Assembly: GCF_921293095.1 (NCBI RefSeq)
Contig: NC_060248.1
Span: forward strand, 75,461,243 to 75,525,242
DNA from: Ischnura elegans
Taxonomy: Eukaryota; Arthropoda; Insecta; Odonata; Coenagrionidae
DNA length: 64,000 nt
Reading direction: 5' to 3'
Position 1 is the stretch's first letter. Each line of letters starts with the position of its first letter. Shown one piece after another: positions 46,030 through 58,388 of the stretch. Made by a program: the position numbers and the translations under genes. Below the pieces are notes generated by a model. It had not been told where the DNA came from, made no database searches, and saw only the letters and a list, made by a program, of their open reading frames with translations.

Positions 46030-46122
46030 TAAGACTTTTTGTAGTATCTCGTCTCGTTCACCCCAAGCATTTGTATAATTGATCGAGTGGTCGTAACTGG
46101 GCTTTATAGTATATAGATAATA
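46030..46122 (+). repeat. Terminal-type repeat AGACTTTTTGYMGTATCTCG, copy 1
   Basis: Matches 52084-52182 in the same orientation: AGACTTTTTG, then GTATCTCGTCTCGTTCACCC, CATTTGTATA, GAGTGGTCGT, GGGCTT and TATATAGAT near the end. Homology begins and ends sharply, as for an element terminus. The superfamily is not identified. Confidence 0.7.
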
Positions 46123-46214
46123 CCTACTCCCATTAACTTACCCTACCCATATCACCACCCCTTATTTCACCCTCCTATATTCTTTTGGAGCCATATCCGC
46201 TCATGAATTTGGTC

Positions 46215-46620
46215 CGATCACCCCTCCCCGTTCCCTTCTCCCCTTATCCTGATGGGTAGGAGTGGGATAAAAAAATATTCCCCCGACTTCCCCAAGTTCT
46301 TTGAGGCGGACCCTCCCTCCACCTCCTCCGCAACATTTCCCTGCCCTTCCCCACTCTCTATTCTTCACCCCCCCTTTCCCATCCCATATGATAAACTCTT
46401 CCCCCCCTACCCCTCTCCGCCCACACCTTCCCCCTCCTCCTCTGCATGGGCTCACGAATGGAAGACGCCTGACGCCCGCCTCTCTAAATGCTCCTCGCCA
46501 ACACCTCACCATTTTTTTCGTGACTCCATTTTTTTTCGGACACGGCCCGTCGGCGTGGGCCGTGCGCTGGCTAGGGCACCTCTCTGCGGTCGTGACGCTT
46601 GGAAACGAATAGATCCGTGA
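46215..46620. other. Pyrimidine-rich GC block
   Basis: Long C/T runs on the plus strand. Frames on both strands (46252-46620 and 46301-46612 plus, 46201-46512 minus) are open because the tract contains few A residues. The translations are Pro/Ser- or Gly-rich and low-complexity. CpG becomes frequent near 46540-46620. Confidence 0.4.
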
Positions 46621-46624
46621 CGCG

Positions 46625-49150
46625 GATTAAGGAGCACTGCCGTGTCGGAGCCCGAAAATTCATGCGGGCGAAGGAAAATATTCTATAGACGTGGTCCTCG
46701 GTTTGGAGTCTAGGGGTCGGTATTCAAAATTGGTTACACGATGCTGAATATGTAATTCCTTAATAAAAAGAAAATTAATAGCATCCGTCGTACAATAGTG
46801 AAATTAAATTGCTTGGTATTGACGGCTTAGTATAGTCCACACATTATGCCGAGATTTTTGTGAGACTTTGTGTTTTTGAGCTATAGTCATTTTTAATAAC
46901 CGAATTCGTCCTGGTCGCTATTTTTCAAATTGTGATTCATGAACTGAGGTGTTTAATTTATGCCTTCCAATTTACATTTATAACGCAATGTAACTTAGGT
47001 ACCTCAGAAATCTTAATCACGGTGGAAATTAGATAATAAAAACCATAGTCATTCAAAATGTCTTCAATTTAAACTTTCTGTAGGATTTGTAGCATCTTAT
47101 TCCGAAAGAATCCCAAACAATATTATTTGGCATTAATAAAAATGAAAATATTTCTAACAACTTAGTATTCTTATTGCTTCCAATGTTAAATGTAATGAAG
47201 TCGATCATTTATATACCTATGAGAATTCATAAACGCCTGCTAGAAATACCTATAATACGCACGAATCAGAACTTGTAAAGACTCCATAGCTGCTCTAAAG
47301 CATTGACAACGACCCTGGCTTCGACATATAAATTAATTAAAAATTACACTCTTTTGGAGTTTGGCGAGTCTGAAAATTTTTCATTCGATTCTTCTGTTTG
47401 AACAAACTACTAAAGACACTGATATATGGGCTTAAAAATTTGAAGCAAAGCCTCACTTGTCGTTCCGTGATTTAAACAAGAATAATTCATATTGACCCTC
47501 GTATCCACCAAAATTCAGATCATATTCTATGTCGTTAAAAACCTCATGGTAGAATGGGTAGCGCTAGTAGCGGAATATCAGAGGGTCAAGATAATTCTTC
47601 TTTCTCGCTACCTATAGTTATCCTTCCCTGCAATGAATCAACACACCACTTAAGGCGATGATTTCGTATTTCGGCGTTGTGCTCGGGATTTAAGACGAGT
47701 TATGGAGCAAGTTGGTGGTTGTGAAAGCCTTGCTATCACAATAGCGTCTGGTCTTCCTCAGTCCTCATCGTGGATGCTAAAGCTTTTTAAGACCCTGTTA
47801 TTAAGGTTTCCGCCAGAAATTACTTGATGGCATAATGAATAATGTGAATCATCTCAATGTTTTGACATACACGCAGAAGGGTTGATTTATCTCATCTCTG
47901 CAATTCCAGCCGACTCAGCAATATATCAGAGCATGGGTAAGAAAAACTTGATAAATATTTTGCAATAAGAATAATAGTAATTATATTCCTAGAGTAATTA
48001 TTTATTATTCTACATATTAAAAAATATAAATATCATTTCGTCCCGAAAAATATTTATGCAAAAATGCTATAGAAGAAAAATCAAAAATACTATAGACTGC
48101 GGTGAAGGCAAATGATATTTTATCAATAGATTTTTCTTAATTTGCCGAACTTCCTGGTCACTACGAAAAAGTATCTAATCTCCTAGATAGTCCGCGGTTA
48201 TAAAAAAGCCTTCCGCATTTTATCAAATAGATTTTTAAATTGTCATTACGTTTTGTACCGTATCATTCGAATCGTTTAGTTTTCTGAGGTAATAATCCAT
48301 GGGCACCCCTTTACCATTGAAACTATAATATTTTTACGCATAACACTTTTTTCAATGGCTATAGTTGAGTGAATTCATTTTTAAATTTAAATGGCTCTAA
48401 CAATTAGTGAGCTAGCCACTTATTTGTGATCTTTGCCATCTCTTCGCGGTGCTCCGCTGGGGAGAGATATTTTCTCAAAGAACAAATTATAACCGAGGAG
48501 AAAATTCAGCATGATGGTTTCGGGTCTTACCAGTGAGAATCGTACAACACTGCAGCTCCGATAGTTCAATTTAGTTCACGGTGATAACAGCTATCGAATT
48601 TAGTAATTTTATTTAGAAGATATAAAATACTAAAATGGCGGAGTTTTAAGCAATGGTGTTATCGGTGGCAGAAATGCATAAATTTAGAGATAATGTGATA
48701 AACTAAGTAAAAATATGCCCTCTAATTTAAAGGTCCTAATGACCAAAATTAAAACTAATGATAGTCAGTATAATTATCATTGCACAACTTTCTTAAATAA
48801 GTGAACTTGCTTTACATGAAAATTGGCTTCGCAATACCTAGAATATCTAATTTATTTGAGAAGATTTTGACTGAAACTTGAATATTATTAATACCATATA
48901 CATGACACCTTGGCTCTTTGTCAAAATAATGTATTTACATAGCTCTGCGATGGCCTTAACTTTGTGATACTCTGGCTATAATAATTACTTAGAAAAATTA
49001 TTTTACTGAGCCACCAAATTAGTCCCATAGAAGCTGACATTATATTTTAATTGAACTTTTTGGATTATAAACGATTGTTTTTTTGTTAATTCATTGTTCA
49101 CGGCGTATTGCCTGGCCACTTTGACAATACTTCCCGTTCTCTTTCCCCGT
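46625..49150. other. No gene recognised over about 2.5 kb
   Basis: AT-rich. A short imperfect hairpin, ATCTCTTCGCGG...CCGCTGGGGAGAGAT, lies near 48440-48470. No other structure or repeat was recognised. Confidence 0.35.
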
Positions 49151-49470
49151 GCGTTGAAAGAAAAGCGGTGGGCTGAGTGCTGAGAAGCAGAGGCTGGAAA
49201 TGAAGGCAGTGAGACGAGAATTTCCTCACCTCTCAAAAATCCCTTTGTCTCGCCCTCGGCCGCCCTCCATTTTTTCCTCGAATGAGAAAAAATCCCCAAA
49301 GGGGGCATCGCAAATCGATCTAATCACGGCCTTCTCTTTAGCATCCATCCTCTCGAAAGATGCGGATCCGGCTGTTGTTATCTCATTAGCGAATCTTTGC
49401 CGAGCCGTTTTTTTTTATCCTTTCGACCTTGCGATGCATCAAGATCGTGGTATCGAATTCTTTTGATCGT
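49151..49470. other. GC-richer block, no gene recognised
   Basis: Open frames on both strands (49200-49466 plus, 49003-49308 minus) overlap at the centre and have no recognisable domain. Could be a conserved noncoding or regulatory block. Confidence 0.25.
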
Positions 49471-49474
49471 GGAG

Positions 49475-50520
49475 GAAGGGAGGTGGAAACAATCTCAGAC
49501 CGGTCTTCAGTTTCATGAGAGTTTACTAAATCAGTTTACGGAATAGTCTCAAAAATAATGAATTTTACGGTAGGATGGAGAAATTCTTCACGGATGAAAA
49601 ACATTTCTGCAGTGAGGGCATAGAATCGAAGAAGTTTACATTTACGTTTTTATTAAGAAGATTCTATGGTTTAGAAGTATTTACGAAATTTTCACTAGAA
49701 AATAATGACATTTAAATCAACTCTGTTGCGCTTAGGTACAGCATGATGCGTGTCATTTAAATCTTAACATTAACCGGACGATTAGTAAAGGGAAGGGGGG
49801 AATTTTTCCCCTCAATCACGGGTAATTTGACGATACTCTGAATGTATCTGTTTATAGCATTCACGCCATAACTGCCGTCACCAGTTTTCAATAGTGAATT
49901 CCTGTACACTGGAATTTCGATGAAAAATGTTACTTGCTGTATAAAAAGTGACATAATGGCTTCTCAAAGCCGTTGGAGGACTCCATGTATTTTATCGTTA
50001 ATAGTAGGAGACACTAATTTGAAAATCATAAGGTTCATAATAGTGAGAGAAGGTAAAATAAACTAATCAGTCCCTACAAGGCTGATTTGTAGTCATAGTT
50101 TTTAAGAAGTCGTGTCTTTAAAAAGGAAAATCATAAAGAGTAGAATGAAAAAGCCGTTATACATGTAATGACAAATACAAGTAAAAGCCACATTCAACTA
50201 ATGCCAGTGGTCTACTTTTTGCTTCTGTTTCTTTGCGCAATTATGAGGGTGGAAGGTGGTGATGACGTTAGTTGAAAGAGAAAGTGTCGTCCCCTCTGTT
50301 TTTTGCTTGAAGTGAAAAAAATGCTTTAAAGGAATAAGAGTGTTTGTGAAAATCGCAGGAGAAAACTTTGTGTATGAAAATAGAAAAGTTAAAAGTAAAC
50401 TAGAAGTTTATCCCGTAAACTTAAGTTCCCGATTAGCGTATAAGATAGCATGATGAGTAATATGTGAAAAATGATATCTTTTTAGATATATTTCCGTAAT
50501 TAAAAAAATTACTGCATTAT
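49475..50520. other. AT-rich stretch with nothing recognised
   Basis: AT-rich with one incidental minus frame (49757-49954). Confidence 0.4.
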
Positions 50521-50529
50521 TTCACAAAC

Positions 50530-50640
50530 AATGGCCGGGCTATATGATTCAATATACTCGCTATGCTCGCTGGGGGGGCTCTGCCCCCCCTAGGCCCCCC
50601 CGAAAAAGGCCTACGGCCTGTTATGCTCGTTGTGGGAGGT
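50530..50640. repeat. GC-rich hairpin cluster (G7/C7) in AT-rich DNA
   Basis: GGGGGGG CTCTG CCCCCCC at 50572-50590 forms a perfect 7-bp G:C hairpin. It is followed by TAGGCCCCCCC and by a second palindrome, AAGGCCTACGGCCT, near 50606. Flanks carry CTCGCTATGCTCGCT and a related TTATGCTCGTTG. The block is sharply bounded within AT-rich sequence, as expected for an inserted repeat. GGGCTATATGATTC at the left edge vaguely resembles the inverse of the 52182 terminus, but a link is not established. Confidence 0.6.
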
Positions 50641-50649
50641 CTTACACTT

Positions 50650-52083
50650 TTTGTTTGCTACTTGTTACTTAAGGATCGTTTACTTTAAAGCTGGCTAGCT
50701 TAGGTATAAGCGATATTTCCACTTTCACGTAAAACGAGCGCATGGTACGTAGGCTACAACATGAATGTAAATATTTATAAAGAGAAAAGTTTTTCTGAGG
50801 GGCTAAAAAAGTAAAATAAATTTCTACGAGTTTGTTTAACTTATTCAATTCAAATACAAAAAACGTTGAGACCACGTTCCACTGCAACACCCAATGCATA
50901 CGTAACATCATAGCATAACGACTTTACGAATTACAATGAAAAACACGTTTATTAATTATTTTCCACCAAACTCAACCAAATTCTTGATATACGAATAACA
51001 TGTAACAGCTGTTCCCCTTCGTAAGCGAATTAAGTTGGGACTGAATATAAATATCTAGAAACAAATGCGCCTTAGCATGAATTGGGGCTAGTATAACGAA
51101 TTTTATCGAAATATTATTTATCGTGATCGCGAATGATTTCACTTCAGAAATACCTCTATTTAAAGTTTTAATGAATCGGGATACACAAATATCTCAGCTT
51201 TAATATCCAACGCAATGCGCAATAAATCTGGTGAGTAACGGATCACAGCCTTTGGTATACAAGACATTGTGAATGTCAAGATTTCGATAATTTTCACAGT
51301 TGAATAACTTAGTCACTCAAGGAAACGTGATTTTCGCAAGACAAATAATTGAATAAGAAATACCTTTATTTGCACTTATCTTCCATATTGTATTATTCAC
51401 TGCCTATTCACTCCTGCAGCTCACGGATAACATTGTACATTAAAAAGGAAATTAACGGAAAAAAGAACGTGAACAAAAATAAAAAGTTATCACCATCACA
51501 AAACACGATAATAAAATCATTTTTACCAACCTATATTATGTAAGACTTGTTTAAAAGTCTTTCTACTACAATCGTGTATCGCCAACAAGATACGAACTAT
51601 AGTCAACAGCACGAAACATATTTCTAATATGGCATTTAGAGCACTTGTTAACTTTGAAATTAATAACCACCACACTCTCGATGTAATATACCAAAAACAA
51701 CAACTAATTTCTTACCTTACATTTCTCCGCTTTTGATTTGAATGCGCTTTGATTTAAACAGGTGTTTGTTCTTGCGGAAAGAAGACGCAAAGAAATAGAC
51801 ACTTCAATTATTACTTTCTTAATTTCCTACCTTATATTTATCAGTTTTTCGTTTCATTTCCTTTATCTTCTTTCCCAATTTAGCTCCTCTTGTTTGCATA
51901 AACAAATACGTTGCTATGATTGCTTGCTTGTATGACTGCCGCGCCGCCATTGGAATTTGGTGGCCATTTTTTGAACTAATCCCCATACACTCAATTATAT
52001 ATGAATAGACGGATAAATAATTGTAAATTTAGTGTTTTCATAATTTTTCCTAGGGTTTCAGACAATTTTAGAGGGGGTGTTCA
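50650..52083. other. AT-rich stretch with nothing recognised
   Basis: AT-rich with incidental short frames (50669-50911 minus, 51349-51543 plus). No repeats recognised. Confidence 0.4.
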
Positions 52084-52182
52084 TTAGACTTTTTGCCGTA
52101 TCTCGTCTCGTTCACCCCAAACATTTGTATACGTGAATGAATGAATGAGTGGTCGTTAAGGGGCTTCATGTTATATAGATTA
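52084..52182 (+). repeat. Terminal-type repeat AGACTTTTTGYMGTATCTCG, copy 2
   Basis: Partner of 46030-46122. It includes a short ATGA microsatellite expansion (about 52134-52148) absent from copy 1. It ends TATATAGATTAG. Confidence 0.7.
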
Positions 52183-52189
52183 GTGCTTG

Positions 52190-54120
52190 AAAAATTGCTT
52201 ACGTTTAAGTTAAATTCAATATTCCAATAAATATACTTAAACCACGCAGGTCCAATGCGTACCGATTTAAAATCATTGATAACAGCCGCAATATTTTTAA
52301 TGATTTTTTTTTCAACTCTTTATTTTTAATTTATTCGCTTGTATAAAATTTTGATGTAAAATCTACCCTAGTAGTTATAAGTTGTGTTCAGTTAAATTAA
52401 TAACTTGCCAATTTTCTAATAAAGGCTTGAATATTAACTTTTTTGTATCCTGCATATTAAAGCAAGCTATCGAAGAGACATTTTTTTCTATTCATTTCCA
52501 CTATCAAACACATCACTCACCCATAATCAAAGCAAGTGTAGTAGTTAATAGTAATGCAATGAAAAATTCACCAAGTAGCTTGGCCACGTCTTCAGTATTT
52601 GCAATAGCGTTAATCTACTTTTTTAAATTCATGAAAAGTTCAAATCAAATTACATGAAAATTGGAAATTCATGCACCAGTTTCACACTATTTAAATTCAG
52701 AATCAAGAAAATTGAGTCGGGCTCAAGATAAATTTAATATTAAAAACCATAAGCTCGTACCTCTTAATAAACTAAATCCTCGCAATATGTACCTCTAAAA
52801 TCAGCTATCTAAAAGTAAAAATTTCAATTTGAGGATAATACTTATATTTTAATTTAACGAATTTATCGTCAATAATGTATCGCATACAACACTGACATGA
52901 AAAGAGCAATTTTCCACGACGTGACGGGCATTGAAATCACCAGTGGCAAAGGCAATCTGTTCATTTATTTTTAGAAGTAGGGTTTATAGGCTTTTGTAGT
53001 GCTTCGCGGCTTTCCCATCCACTAATTCATCCACAATAATGAAAAGTTGATTTTAAATATTAAGGCAAAAAAACAGACTCTATGTGGCCCGCACTCTTCA
53101 AACAGACTGTGCAGACAGGTGAAAGTAGAATTCGCGGGCCACCGATGACGCGATGGGAGAGCCCAGTGACAGCGCAATGCGGAAACACCAGAATAGATAG
53201 CTCTCATTCCTCGAAAAACTCACGAAATTCACTACCAACGATTTTTGCGCAGGCGAATATTTAGCCAAGGAACAGCAGTCCATGATTCATTCAGAATGAG
53301 CCGTTCGTAGTTTAGCTGCTTATTTGCACGCAGCCATTGTTCTGCAAGTGGCAGCCGTGAAGCAATTTTGGCACGAGGTGGGAAGGAAAAGCGCCACCCA
53401 GGCGTCTTAGCCATCTTAATCTCCCTCGTCGAGACAGAACTGATACAAGCAAGATTAAAGCACATACGCTAAAGCTCGTATTAGGAATAGAAAATGAGAT
53501 CGGAATACAAAAGAGAAGGGACATACGAAAAGAATAGTAAACGGACGAATCTATGATTGAGAGTCCGATGGCTTATCTTGTCAAACCTTGACGGATTTTT
53601 AAATGCCAAGTCATTTCGGGATCGTGGTTAAAGTGAGATATGTTTGGCCGAGTAGTGAAAGGGTAGTAAGATGATTTCGGCAGCTGAAGTTTTAAGGCTT
53701 TGCAAATTCTTTTTGCGGTCAATTTGACCGACGTTCCATATTGCTAGCCAATAACCAAAATCATCTAAATTACTGCCTTGCGCATACTACTGATTTTTTT
53801 GCGTCACGACAGCATAAGCGTGAAAAATCTAAGTCTACCTCCTAGTAATTAGGAGAATATCAAACAGATTTTCGCAGTATTTCCCTTAGCCATAGGTATT
53901 AGCTTTTATGGTTTAAAATATTTTAGAAACTTCGGACCAATAATAAATGAAAGCGGTTGATATTTATATTTTCTAGTTTAAATTTTACCCACCCTATTTT
54001 ATCTTACTTTGGCCTATGACTGAAATCATGTCGATAACACGTCGGAACATAGCCTGAAATGAAAAAGGGAAATTTCAAGGTATGTGACGAGCGTTAATAT
54101 CATCCATGGAGACCAATCAC
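52190..54120. other. No gene recognised; GC-richer patch at 53060-53420
   Basis: AT-rich apart from the patch, where short frames on both strands overlap (53022-53207, 53098-53283, 53232-53465 and 53312-53524 minus, 53082-53264 plus) without recognisable domains. The frame at 52382-52657 is incidental. Confidence 0.35.
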
Positions 54121-54127
54121 CTACGCT

Positions 54128-54268
54128 GAACACTTTTTTTAAATTATGGCACTCAATAAACCTTAAATTGTCGCAGGTTTTCGCTGATAAACCAAGTTAA
54201 AGGTGAGTCAACCCTTATAATATGATATCAGCTCCATGAGCAAATCATATTGGTAAATTTATGAGGCA
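54128..54268 (+). repeat. Direct repeat, copy 1
   Basis: Related to 54866-55003 at about 65 to 70 percent. Shared words include AAACCTTAAAT, AAGGGTGAG/AAAGGTGAG, and CCATGAGCAAA. Copies lie about 738 bp apart in the same orientation. Confidence 0.55.
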
Positions 54269-54597
54269 GCCACCAATTATGATAGGTTTACTTTGAAACT
54301 AAATGAAAAACTGCCATTATTACGCCAAAATGACAACATTTCCCTCCACTATACTTGTTAATAGTGCGGATGAAGAGGGAAACGTTATTTTCACTTTTAA
54401 ACCGACTGGGTTCTATATCGTGTATGACTTAAAGAGGGTTTAATGTTTTTTCATTAAAAAAAACGAATGTAATAGAATTACAGAAAAGTCGGTCCCAAGG
54501 TTTCATATATAAGAACAGTATGCATCATTCCCTGAGGAAAGGTATAAATAAAATGAAAGAACAATGAAATGCAGTGAAATGTGTAAATACCAAAAGT
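54269..54597. other. AT-rich stretch with nothing recognised
   Basis: AT-rich DNA between repeat copies; nothing of note. Confidence 0.4.
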
Positions 54598-54657
54598 AAA
54601 TTCATTATTGACAAGATTTCCAACGACAAATTCATTGTTGACAAGATTTCCAATAAC
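54598..54657. repeat. 30-bp minisatellite, two units
   Basis: AAATTCATTATTGACAAGAT and the following bases of 54598-54627 repeat at 54628-54657 with two or three differences. The period is a multiple of three and a minus-strand frame (54525-54707) reads LEILSTMNLS/LEILSIMNLL across it, but that frame has no other support. Confidence 0.9.
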
Positions 54658-54865
54658 ATGTCATTTCTTTCTTGACAGTCAAAATCTCTGACTTTGTACT
54701 CGGCCAAGCCTCATTCTAGTGTTGAACAGAGAAGAGTGGGAATTGAGATATGTCGAGACAAGGAAAGGGTGTGATTCATAGGGTAGGTGTATGGTGTTAA
54801 GCGCAAAAAGTTGCAATGGGCGTTTAAATCATCTAGGAGTTCACTGGACAGACACCTTCGCGAAA

Positions 54866-55003
54866 CACTTGAAAAATTCTGATCTATTATAAACCTTAAA
54901 TAATATAAATTTTCCGTTAATTACCCAATTTAAGGGTGAGCTGACTCAAAATATAAAATGAATTAAGCCCCATGAGCAAACAGTTTTGGGAAATTCACAA
55001 AGA
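54866..55003 (+). repeat. Direct repeat, copy 2
   Basis: Partner of 54128-54268. Confidence 0.55.
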
Positions 55004-55165
55004 CGTTGAAAAATCCCTATCCATCAAAATTCCTTATATTTGAAGGTATCACCTTAATTTTGGAGGTATTTTCATGAAAAGCTTTTACAGTTGCCGGGGA
55101 GTAACAGTTAACTATCACTGAATCAAAATGAACTCAGATGCATTTTATCAATGTGTAATATCCTG

Positions 55166-55651
55166 TCAACCCAAGTTACCAAGCAACCAACATCCCTGGA
55201 TTACCAGCTCCACAATGCGGTTGACGAGTCCTGATGTGATGATCTGTGACTGGAATAACTGACTGACTCGGCGAAAGTGAGCATCTTTTGACAAGGGATC
55301 GGGAACGCGGCATGGCAGTTGAGGGCGGTCATGAGCGATGATAGGAACGGAAGGAGAAGAAATGGCATTCCAATCACCAGAGTTAGTTTTTAGTATTCCC
55401 GTCCGGGCACGGCTTAGACCGGACGCTAGGCGTTGGTGGAGGCGGTCGGGGCTGGCGGGGCGTGGAGGTATGAAAACAGGGGCGAGGGATTTGGTCGACA
55501 CAGTGGAAGGAGAATATGGAAAGGGGTAGGGGAGGTAAGAAGAGATGAGCTCCAGAGCGGAAAGATAGAAAACAGAAGAGAGTGGAAAAGAATCACTCCG
55601 CAAACCTACTTGGAATGGAACAGCGAACTGGATTGAGGCACACGTTTCCAT
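55166..55651. other. GC-rich block with a long minus-strand frame, not called as a gene
   Basis: The minus strand is open for 161 codons, but the central part (55330-55560) is a purine-rich, GC-rich tract whose reverse complement is naturally stop-poor. Plus-strand frames at 55338-55529 and 55433-55636 overlap it. The translation has no recognisable domain. Likely a regulatory or simple compositional block. Confidence 0.3.
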
Positions 55652-55654
55652 TGT

Positions 55655-57580
55655 GTTTTTTGCGGAGCGTTTTTAAGATTGACTTTGTGATTTTAAAAAT
55701 TACGGGGGTAATTTGAATTATATCAGCATACGTCCAAGGTTTGTACCGGTTCTATTTAAAGCCTCCAAGCGGTAGCTATGAGTTATCTCACATTTTGCAT
55801 CTACCTGGAAGCAAGGGTAATGATGAAACACTTTCGTTCTTCGGGATTTCACCAGCGTCCTGATTGTAATGTAAACGATTGAGTGTAGCAATAGAATTAT
55901 ATGTACCGTGTTACGTACAAGTACATAAAATACCCAAAAGGGATGCATAATAAAGGGCACATATATTGCATGAAAGATGACGTCATTCGGAGGTCACAAA
56001 TATTGTTTTTTAATATGGTTTTGTTTGAGAATGCATAACTTATCTCGGATTGATTTAGGATTGAAGATTAAGTGTTGATACAGCAGTGGTAATAAGATTT
56101 ACTGCACCTTTCCTCTGGAATAGCGAAGACTTTGCAGCAGCAAAAATTTCCAGATATTATAAATGAAGGAAGACCTAACACTCTTAATGCTAAGTTCTAG
56201 TTCCACTTTTCGCATTTCCATGCCCCTAAATTACGGTACCAAATTGCAGCCGTGATAATTCATTAGTTCTCTCACAATTTCATTCTAAATGGGATTTCAA
56301 ATGAAAATTTGCAATCCTTCACTAGTCATCCCACCGTGTTGCGACAGCACGTAACATAATCGAGATCAAAACTTTATTAGGTAACCCCAAAATTATAATT
56401 GAATAAGTTTTTTGATTCTAATGCATATTATGCACTGAAAGGTTCAGATATTTAAATTAAAGAATTCCATTTAAGGAAGGAAAATAAAACCTTTGCTCCC
56501 AAAAAATTACTAAATCACCAATAACTAAGCAATTTTTTTATTTTACTTCCCTCATAATATCACGATGAACTTCTATAAAATTTCTTCTACAACTTCCTCC
56601 GATGGCGTTTTGCCGCTTTACATTGCTAAAAAGAATCTAGGTCCTATTAAATTAATAATTCAATAAGGGGAAATAATTTACACGGTTTCAAAAATACATT
56701 ACATTTCTAATTATGAAATGCTAGCTGAAGAGATCGTCGATCTCTACGTGGGTGATTCAAGTAAGAATAAGATTAGCTGAAAAATAACTCAAACAGAAAA
56801 TAATATGAATTTACATTTGTGATTCCTCGCAAAAATCGAATTCCTCAAAAAAATAGTCTGTTGTAGTAACTTATATGGACTATATTTTTGACGGCCATGA
56901 TCAAGATAGGTTCAGAAATTTAAAATAAGGGACTCCCGAGTTATTTTTAGTAGGTAAAAATAGCGATGTAAAAATAGCAAGAGCGATGTTGGGTAGAAAG
57001 TACTACAACAGCTCTAGGCGGAGAGTGGTAGACACCATAATCATCAATATTTTCCTTATTTTCGGGTGCCCCTAGCACCATTACTCACCCACATTAATAT
57101 TTCCTTGAATACGGATGATTAGATAACCTCAATTATTTTTCAGAAACCAATAATAAAAGAAATTAATAAGGGAATTCCACCCTTACTCGTCATTTTCTCC
57201 TGTCTACAAACCCTTCAACTCCCCCTCCAATAGTTAAATCCTCTATATCAATTATTTTCTGAATATCGTGCTCTTATCCTCTATTTTTTCTATGATTCTT
57301 TTTAAAAGAAATTTTAGGCAATGCAATTATATTTTTTAGTTAAAATCAACGTAAAACAGTGAAAAAAAATTATTATTATTTTATATTGCCCGTGAACAAA
57401 CCCTCTTTCCATGAGAACATCGAGAACATAGCTATCGCTAGTCGTATAAAATCATTTTATTCCTTCCGATGCATCATAGTTCATGAAATATAAATTCTGT
57501 AAGTACATCATGGATGCTTTAACATTTTAAAATTTCAAAATATTTATATTGTTCTCCTAAATAGTGCTAAAATTTTGAAT
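55655..57580. other. AT-rich stretch with nothing recognised
   Basis: Strongly AT-rich with one incidental minus frame (55718-55960). No repeat or structure of note. Confidence 0.4.
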
Positions 57581-57583
57581 ATC

Positions 57584-57670
57584 TGATGACGAGCTACACT
57601 CCTTATAGCGCGATTTGGCATCGGAAAGTCATGACGAGATAGACTCGTCATTTCAGCGCTAGGGGTTTAA
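57584..57670. mobile_element. Hairpin-rich miniature-element remnant next to TTAA
   Basis: Plus strand: GATGACGAGCTAC, GCGCGATTTGGCATCGG, then a perfect hairpin ATGACGAG-ATAGA-CTCGTCAT (57631-57651), then AGCGCTAGGGGTTTAA. On the reverse strand it begins TTAAACCCCTAGCGCT, which resembles ends of miniature elements that target TTAA, such as piggyBac-like ones. The other end was not found, so it is probably one terminus of a truncated element. Confidence 0.35.
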
Positions 57671-57779
57671 GGATGTCATTGATGAGAGAAGTAATTAATT
57701 TACTACCTATGTACGAATGGTTCAGTTAAAGTATTTGTTTTGAGACCAGTAGTCCGCATGGAACCTCCTTAGAAGATAC

Positions 57780-58060
57780 GATTCTTCTTCTCCATCCACT
57801 CTTGTCTGCAAACCCTTCTCCTTCCCCCTCTAAGTCGCCGTTTACCGACAAGGCGTGCCGCAGACTGGCCGCGCGGCAGAAATGGTACGTGATCAGCAGC
57901 CATTGTCTCGGTCCTTAGAGGAAGAGGTTGGGGAGGAAAGGGGAAGGTAGAAAACAAGACGACTGTGGAAGTTTCGGAGCGCGCAAAAGGGCGGGTGATT
58001 TTGCCCTCAACGTCCTTCCCAAGAGAAACATACCTCCGCCCACAGAAACCTCCTACTCCC
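57780..58060. other. GC-richer block, no gene recognised
   Basis: CpG-containing patch with opposing frames (57769-58077 minus, 57928-58125 plus) and no recognisable domain. Possibly regulatory. Confidence 0.25.
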
Positions 58061-58388
58061 CCACGTTTATTCCCCACATCTATCCTCCCTTTAGCGAAAG
58101 ATTTAGGGTGGTATCACTGAGGTAAGCGGGGTACATACGGTAAAATTTTCCTCTCAAATAATGTTATGAAACACGAAAGTTTATGAAATTTTTATTTTTA
58201 AATGCAGTGATATCGCATACTGTTGTAGATAAAATGGATTGAACGAGTAAATAATGAGGAATTGCTGATGCAATTTTCAAGTAAAAAAAATTGAGAATGG
58301 TATTATGCGCTGAAACCTGGGTCGGTTGAAATAAAAAAGGATGGAATTAGACTAGTACTTTCATTATATTCAATGAAAAAATAAAGGT

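Noticed and set aside
46252..46620. Overlapping Pro/Ser-rich plus-strand frames
   Set aside because: Two phases are open at once over the same pyrimidine tract, which is a compositional effect.
55166..55651. 161-codon minus-strand frame
   Set aside because: Crosses a GC-rich purine tract, has competing frames on the other strand and no recognisable domain or splice context.
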